The notes below the pieces were generated by a model. It saw nothing but the letters and a program-made list of their open reading frames with translations, made no database searches and had not been told where the DNA came from. Positions 7,736-11,210 of a DNA stretch of 11,210 nt are shown piece after piece; the stretch's first letter is position 1, and each line of letters begins with the position of its first letter. Origin of the DNA: Nitrospinae bacterium RIFCSPLOWO2_12_FULL_45_22 (GTDB taxonomy: Bacteria; 2-12-FULL-45-22). The position numbers and the translations under genes are program-made. The stretch is taken from assembly GCA_001803565.1 (NCBI GenBank), contig MHDQ01000040.1, positions 3,895 to 15,104 on the forward strand, written 5' to 3'.

Positions 7736-9470
7736 CTCCTTTTTCCTTACTAATCTTGAACAATTTAGACATCCTTCCTTCAAATCCCTCGGTCATTTTG
7801 TTTAAATCAGCCGCAGCATTTTCCGATTGCTTCATACTAGAGGCCATTTCGTTTACTACTTTAGAGATTTCTCGCATGGTAACCGCTACTTGCTCACTGG
7901 CAATTTTTTGTTGCTGGGTAACCGAGGTAATCTGCTTAGTGGCATCAACCATGGTCTCAATAGTGTTCGCAATAGTATATAAATGACTCTCCACTTTTTT
8001 TACCAGAATAACCCCTTCCTCTACTTCTCTAACTTCTTGTTCAGTGGCCAGGACCGAGGCATTAGTGGCTCCTTGTATATCTGTGATTATACCTTGTATT
8101 TCATCCGTAGAACCTCGAACCCTCTCAGCTAGCCTCCTTACCTCTGTGGCAACCACAGAAAATCTCTTGCCGTACTCGCCAGCGCTAGCTGCCTCTATAA
8201 CAGCATTTAGGGCCAGGAGATGGGTTTGATCGGCAATCTCCCTAATCATCTCTACAATACTGCCAACCCGTTGGGACCTCTCACTCAGGGAGAGGGTCTT
8301 ACGGCCTAATTCATCGGCCTTATCCTTGATCCTGCTCATAGCCTCGGTCATCTGTGCGACAATTTCTGCGCTGGCCTGAACATTGTTACTGTTTTCCCAG
8401 GCTATTTTTTCTACGGTGGTTGCGTTCTCAGCAATCTGTTGCGCAGTTTTGCTTAGCTCTTCAGTAGTAGCAGTGATTTCACTGATGGAGGTAGCCTGCT
8501 CAACCGAACCGCTGGCTTGTTCCTCTATGGCAGATAGTATCTGAGACGTGGCTGATCTAATCGTCAAAATGGCCCTTTGAACCCCTTCAATAAGCTGCCG
8601 AAGATTTATCACCATATTATTAAAAGAATCGGCTAGATCGCCTTTGATATTGACTTCTTTAGTCAAGTCTCCCTGGGCAATCTCCTGGGCCTGCTGAGCC
8701 AAAAGCCGTAGATTCTCTGCCATCTCATTAAAGCTCCTGCCCAGGTCTCCAATCTCATCCTTGCTATTAGTAGTGATAGCTTCGCCCAGATCCCCCTCAG
8801 CTATCCGTTTAGAGGCATTAATTACCGAATTGATGGGCCGGACAATGATATGGGCCAGATAAAAAGTGATAAGCAAGATACCCGGATAGAATAACCCAAA
8901 ACCACCAAAAAGGAGCTTCCAGACATAAGCTGTTGTGCCTTCAGCCTCCCTCTGGAGTTCCTTTACTTTTTGGCCAACAGCCTCGTTCAGCTTATTACTA
9001 TACTCTGTGAGGGAAGTGCCCAAGTGAAAATTAATTTCTTTAATCAGTTCTACTGATCTGGGATCATCCAAAAGGGCACGTAAAGCAAATAGCTCTTCTG
9101 CGCTTTGTTTGATTTGGAGAGATAATTCTTTTATCTGGGCAAGGGAATCTTTTCCTCCTTGGGTGAGCACTATCTTATTTTTTATTAAATGGTTCAAGCT
9201 TGTATTCAAAACTTGAGAAACTTCATTGAAATCATTTAAATATTCTCCTTTTCCGGTAATAAGAAAATAGTTGGGTAGCAGCATTATCCTGGACAAGTCT
9301 ACCCGTATTTTACTAACTTCCTGTTGATACTCAGCCAATAACACCAATTTCTCAATAGATTCTGAATAGCGAGATATACCATATTTAGCGATGCTAAGAA
9401 CAACTATGACTATTATGGTCAATGCTACTATGCCTGCCAATGCTATTTTTTTCTGTAGATTAAATCTCAT
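7728..9470 (-). CDS. Methyl-accepting chemotaxis protein (membrane chemoreceptor) with tandem HAMP
   Basis: A 580-residue receptor. A basic N-terminus leads into TM1 (about 9-28). A mostly helical outer sensor region (about 30-183) resembles four-helix-bundle ligand or surface sensors. TM2 spans about 186-210. HAMP 1 (about 208-260, with IAEGDLG) is followed by a second HAMP-like unit (about 261-310, with IAQGDLT). The long signalling coiled coil ends near 560. Candidate methylation sites fit the small-x-x-Glu/Gln-Glu/Gln pattern around E317/Q318 and E337/E338. The hairpin tip is clear ([14 protein letters not shown], 411-424) but carries several changes at otherwise near-invariant positions (see findings). 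There is no C-terminal NWETF-type tether for CheR/CheB; the C-terminus is basic. By analogy with WspA, it controls the CheA-REC encoded next door. Its end overlaps the cheA start by 8 nt. The ligand is unknown. Confidence 0.95.
   Translation of the reverse strand: MRFNLQKKIALAGIVALTIIVIVVLSIAKYGISRYSESIEKLVLLAEYQQEVSKIRVDLSRIMLLPNYFLITGKGEYLNDFNEVSQVLNTSLNHLIKNKIVLTQGGKDSLAQIKELSLQIKQSAEELFALRALLDDPRSVELIKEINFHLGTSLTEYSNKLNEAVGQKVKELQREAEGTTAYVWKLLFGGFGLFYPGILLITFYLAHIIVRPINSVINASKRIAEGDLGEAITTNSKDEIGDLGRSFNEMAENLRLLAQQAQEIAQGDLTKEVNIKGDLADSFNNMVINLRQLIEGVQRAILTIRSATSQILSAIEEQASGSVEQATSISEITATTEELSKTAQQIAENATTVEKIAWENSNNVQASAEIVAQMTEAMSRIKDKADELGRKTLSLSERSQRVGSIVEMIREIADQTHLLALNAVIEAASAGEYGKRFSVVATEVRRLAERVRGSTDEIQGIITDIQGATNASVLATEQEVREVEEGVILVKKVESHLYTIANTIETMVDATKQITSVTQQQKIASEQVAVTMREISKVVNEMASSMKQSENAAADLNKMTEGFEGRMSKLFKISKEKGDG
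7744..7749 (-). promoter_or_regulatory. Ribosome binding site that sets the CheA start at 7735
   Basis: TAAGGA lies 8 nt upstream of the ATG at 7735, inside the last codons of the receptor gene. A second GGAG abuts the ATG directly and is too close to serve. The site supports the start giving protein [10 protein letters not shown]... over an in-frame ATG 48 nt further upstream, whose extra residues would only overlap the receptor gene. Confidence 0.7.
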
Positions 9471-9479
9471 TTTATTGAC

Positions 9480-9485
9480 CCTCCT
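9480..9485 (-). promoter_or_regulatory. Strong ribosome binding site for the chemoreceptor gene
   Basis: A perfect AGGAGG lies 9 nt upstream of the receptor ATG at 9470 and one base after the TGA of the second CheW (9487-9489). It is the strongest Shine-Dalgarno site in the operon. It confirms the receptor start and suggests the receptor is made at a higher rate than its neighbours. Confidence 0.8.
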
Positions 9486-9486
9486 C

Positions 9487-10029
9487 TCATAATCTTTTAG
9501 GTATTAAGTTAGGCTCTAGCTGATCAGCCTTCGTTGATAGTTGAGTCCAGTTAATTAAATTCTTATCCCTTATTCCCGGCAAATTATTGGTTTCTATTAA
9601 GAGCAGGGGCCTATCAGAGATTAACCCCAGTCCCCAGATATATGTCAAGGGGAGAAGCCGTCTGATACGCTGAGGGAGGGGGTAGAGCTCTCGGGGAGAT
9701 AAACTATAGAATTCCTCAACTTCATCTACTATTATCCCTATGGGTCCGTCATCTGACTTTACTACGATTATGGTAGCCCTTCCCTCTGTCTCTCTTTTCT
9801 GGTCAGCCAACCCCAATATCTCGTTAAAGCCTATCAGCGGGAATTCTACTTTATCCCTGGTTAATGTTGTTATAACCTCAGCCACATTATTTCTGACTTT
9901 AAAAACTTCCTCTGGGGCATACCTGTGTACGCGTAGAATTTGCTTCAATTCCACTCCGAAGCAGGCTTTTCCCGCTTTAAAGGCAAGAATATCTACTTTA
10001 TATTCTTTATCTCTCAGTGAACCTGGCAT
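9487..10029 (-). CDS. cheW: Divergent CheW-like adaptor protein, second copy
   Basis: A 180-residue protein recognisable as CheW-like but much more divergent than its neighbour. The first beta segments ([17 protein letters not shown], 12-28) and the region [14 protein letters not shown] (97-110) match the family pattern. The central block that normally carries NLRG is replaced by [16 protein letters not shown] (53-68). Residues 120-150 ([16 protein letters not shown]...PLLLIE) fit the last strands of the fold, and a polar tail of about 30 residues follows. The likely role is linking the receptor to CheA-REC, as WspB/WspD do in Pseudomonas. The ATG follows the previous gene's TGA after one base and has no clear Shine-Dalgarno site, so translation probably depends on re-initiation. 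The stop lies one base before the receptor gene's AGGAGG. The family call is fairly secure; specialisation is inferred. Confidence 0.82.
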   Translation of the reverse strand: MPGSLRDKEYKVDILAFKAGKACFGVELKQILRVHRYAPEEVFKVRNNVAEVITTLTRDKVEFPLIGFNEILGLADQKRETEGRATIIVVKSDDGPIGIIVDEVEEFYSLSPRELYPLPQRIRRLLPLTYIWGLGLISDRPLLLIETNNLPGIRDKNLINWTQLSTKADQLEPNLIPKRL

Positions 10030-10030
10030 G

Positions 10031-10534
10031 TCATTCTAAAAGTAGCAATTTTTCTAAATCCAAGATTCCTAAGAGCACCTCTCCTATCTGAATCTGACCC
10101 GTTACATATCCTTTCTGCTTTCCCTCGGATTGTAGGAAGTAGGGCTCTATTTTTTCGTGCATGATCTCTACAATATCCTGGACAGTCTCTATTACCAAAC
10201 CCACTGGCTCGTCGTCAGTCCTGGGTATGAGAAGCCGGCTCTTTTCAGTAAAGGTCGTTTTATCCAAACCAATGAGGGGCTTAATATCTATTACAGACAA
10301 TATTTCTCCGCTATGGTGGGCTACCCCCAGGATATAATCGGGAGTTCCAGGGACGGGTGTAATCGTAGGTATTTTAGTTATCTCCCGTAGCTGAGATAGG
10401 GGGACACCATACCACTCTTTTCCTAGACAAAAAGTCAAAAGAGATAATGTGTCATCTGATTGGTCCTGGTCAGATTCCTCCCGTTGTCTTCTACCCATCT
10501 CCATTAATACTTCTTTTTCTTCTTCTAATAGCAT
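10031..10534 (-). CDS. cheW: CheW-like adaptor protein, first copy
   Basis: A 167-residue soluble scaffold protein of the CheW family, which couples chemoreceptors to CheA. After a charged, probably disordered N-terminus (about 1-28) comes the CheW fold: LLTFCLGKEWYGVPL at 32-46, then the block around 67-90 that includes ILGV and VIDIKPLIGL, then VGLVIETVQDI at 111-121. Where most CheWs read NLRGE in the middle block, this one reads AHHSGE (72-77), so the conserved Arg is missing. The ATG has an AGAGG site 7 nt upstream. ATGs at codons 11 and 13 are possible but have poorer ribosome sites. Its TGA is separated from the ATG of the second CheW by one base, which suggests translational coupling. 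By analogy with Wsp, the two CheW copies may play different roles. Confidence 0.92.
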   Translation of the reverse strand: MLLEEEKEVLMEMGRRQREESDQDQSDDTLSLLTFCLGKEWYGVPLSQLREITKIPTITPVPGTPDYILGVAHHSGEILSVIDIKPLIGLDKTTFTEKSRLLIPRTDDEPVGLVIETVQDIVEIMHEKIEPYFLQSEGKQKGYVTGQIQIGEVLLGILDLEKLLLLE

Positions 10535-10555
10535 CTCTTTGCCTCTGGTTATGAA

Positions 10556-11210
10556 TTAATGTTTGATAACACTTAAGCTTTTTTTAAACTCGAGGGCCTC
10601 TTCTATGGTCTGGCGTAATTTTGCCATTTCAAAAGGCTTACCTATTAAAAGGTCTACCCCTTTCTCTTTTGCCTTGTTAATATCTATTTCCGGTTGCCAG
10701 CCAGTAATCATTATTAGCGGGGTATCAGGGGCAAGGCCTTTGATAGCCTCCGCTATTTGCCAGCCCGATATGCCCGGCATACCGAGATCTGTAAGGACCA
10801 TATCGAACCTTTGGGAAGGAAGGCGCACCTTTAGGCTATCTTCAAAAATCTTTAGCCCTTCTTTGGCATTTGAGGCAGTGGTTATACGGTGTCCCAGGAA
10901 AGTCGCCATTTCATAAAGGACTTCTAACACCAGCTCTTCATCATCAATAGCCAGGATATTTGCCCCTTTAATCTCTTTTATTTCCGGTATAACATCTTCC
11001 TTAACCCTAATTTCTCGTGCCACAGGTAACTTTATGACAAAAGTTGTCCCTTTCCCCTCTTCAGACTTAACATCTATAACCCCGCCGTGGCGGGTAATTA
11101 TCCCATAAGACACGCTCAGCCCTATTCCTGTGCTTTTACTCCCCTTGGTGGTAAAGAAGGGATTGAATATTTTATCCCTGACCTTTTTACTCATCCCTAT
11201 GCCAGTATCT
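10556..11210 (-). CDS. Hybrid histidine kinase, C-terminal part (ATPase end plus receiver domain), 5' end outside window
   Basis: Partial gene: the frame is open to the right edge, and the visible 217 complete codons are the C-terminus. They begin inside a GHKL/HATPase domain at the G1 box (DTGIGM, visible residues 1-6), then FNPFFTTK (15-22) and the G2 box STGIGL (26-31), followed by the usual GGV...GKGTTF end. A receiver domain occupies about 83-205, with acidic pair Asp89/Asp90, phospho-acceptor Asp141 in LTDLGMP, Thr169 and Lys191 in GKPF. By family knowledge, the kinase autophosphorylates a His upstream of the window and passes phosphate to the fused receiver or to a partner. The sensor and His regions cannot be seen. 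It stops 21 nt before the first CheW gene, so the two are very likely co-transcribed and this kinase may feed the chemosensory pathway; that link is inference. The family call is firm; the signal is unknown. Confidence 0.93.
   Translation of the reverse strand, partial: DTGIGMSKKVRDKIFNPFFTTKGSKSTGIGLSVSYGIITRHGGVIDVKSEEGKGTTFVIKLPVAREIRVKEDVIPEIKEIKGANILAIDDEELVLEVLYEMATFLGHRITTASNAKEGLKIFEDSLKVRLPSQRFDMVLTDLGMPGISGWQIAEAIKGLAPDTPLIMITGWQPEIDINKAKEKGVDLLIGKPFEMAKLRQTIEEALEFKKSLSVIKH

Noticed and set aside
7736-7783. Longer CheA start, adding 16 residues
   Set aside because: The extension overlaps the receptor's C-terminal codons; the ATG at 7735 gives a TAAGGA site at 8 nt and a normal Hpt N-terminus.
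1-11210. CRISPR arrays, tRNA/rRNA genes, insertion sequences, or a defence or phage system
   Set aside because: No spaced direct repeats, cloverleaf-like segments, transposase or phage motifs were seen on either strand; the HD-domain phosphohydrolase alone is not evidence of a defence system.

Overview
All ten protein genes recognised here lie on the minus strand, so the window reads from its right edge to its left. The content is bacterial: strong purine-rich Shine-Dalgarno sites (GGAG, AGGAGG), stop/start overlaps, and chemosensory signalling proteins of the 'alternative cellular function' type. Base composition looks moderately AT-rich, with frequent ATA (Ile), AGG/AGA (Arg) and GGG/CCC codons. 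I see no marker that fixes the phylum, and I do not name one.

Region 1 (11210 to 3491, continuing to 1990) is one compact signalling operon. In transcription order it encodes: the C-terminal end of a hybrid histidine kinase with a receiver (cut by the window edge); two CheW adaptors; a membrane methyl-accepting chemoreceptor; a hybrid CheA kinase with a C-terminal receiver; a CheB methylesterase with no receiver; a REC-(GAF-like)-GGDEF diguanylate cyclase; and a CheR methyltransferase with a C-terminal TPR region. Gaps are 1 to 53 nt, and two junctions overlap (8 and 14 nt).

The parts list matches the Pseudomonas Wsp surface-sensing system (MCP, two CheW, CheR-TPR, CheA-REC, CheB, REC-GGDEF). 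The likely logic is that the receptor, with CheW, controls CheA-REC, which phosphorylates the receiver of the GGDEF protein and raises c-di-GMP. CheR and CheB set receptor methylation for adaptation. It departs from Wsp in gene order, in the receiver-less CheB, in an extra GAF-like domain in the cyclase, in unusual residues at the receptor tip and in both CheWs, and in the hybrid kinase gene immediately upstream. No flagellar genes, separate CheY, CheD, CheC/X or CheZ are visible.

Region 2 (1989 to 1) follows a 79-nt spacer. It holds an Asp/Glu/hydantoin racemase-family gene whose stop codon overlaps the ribosome binding site of an HD-domain phosphohydrolase gene (dGTPase/SAMHD1-like) that runs off the left edge with all 364 visible codons open. 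These two look like metabolic or nucleotide genes that may be read through from the operon; nothing in the sequence links them to the signalling system.

Coding density is very high. No stretch over 300 nt lacks a gene, and I found no tRNA, rRNA, CRISPR array, insertion sequence or convincing terminator. The promoter of the signalling operon must lie beyond the right edge.
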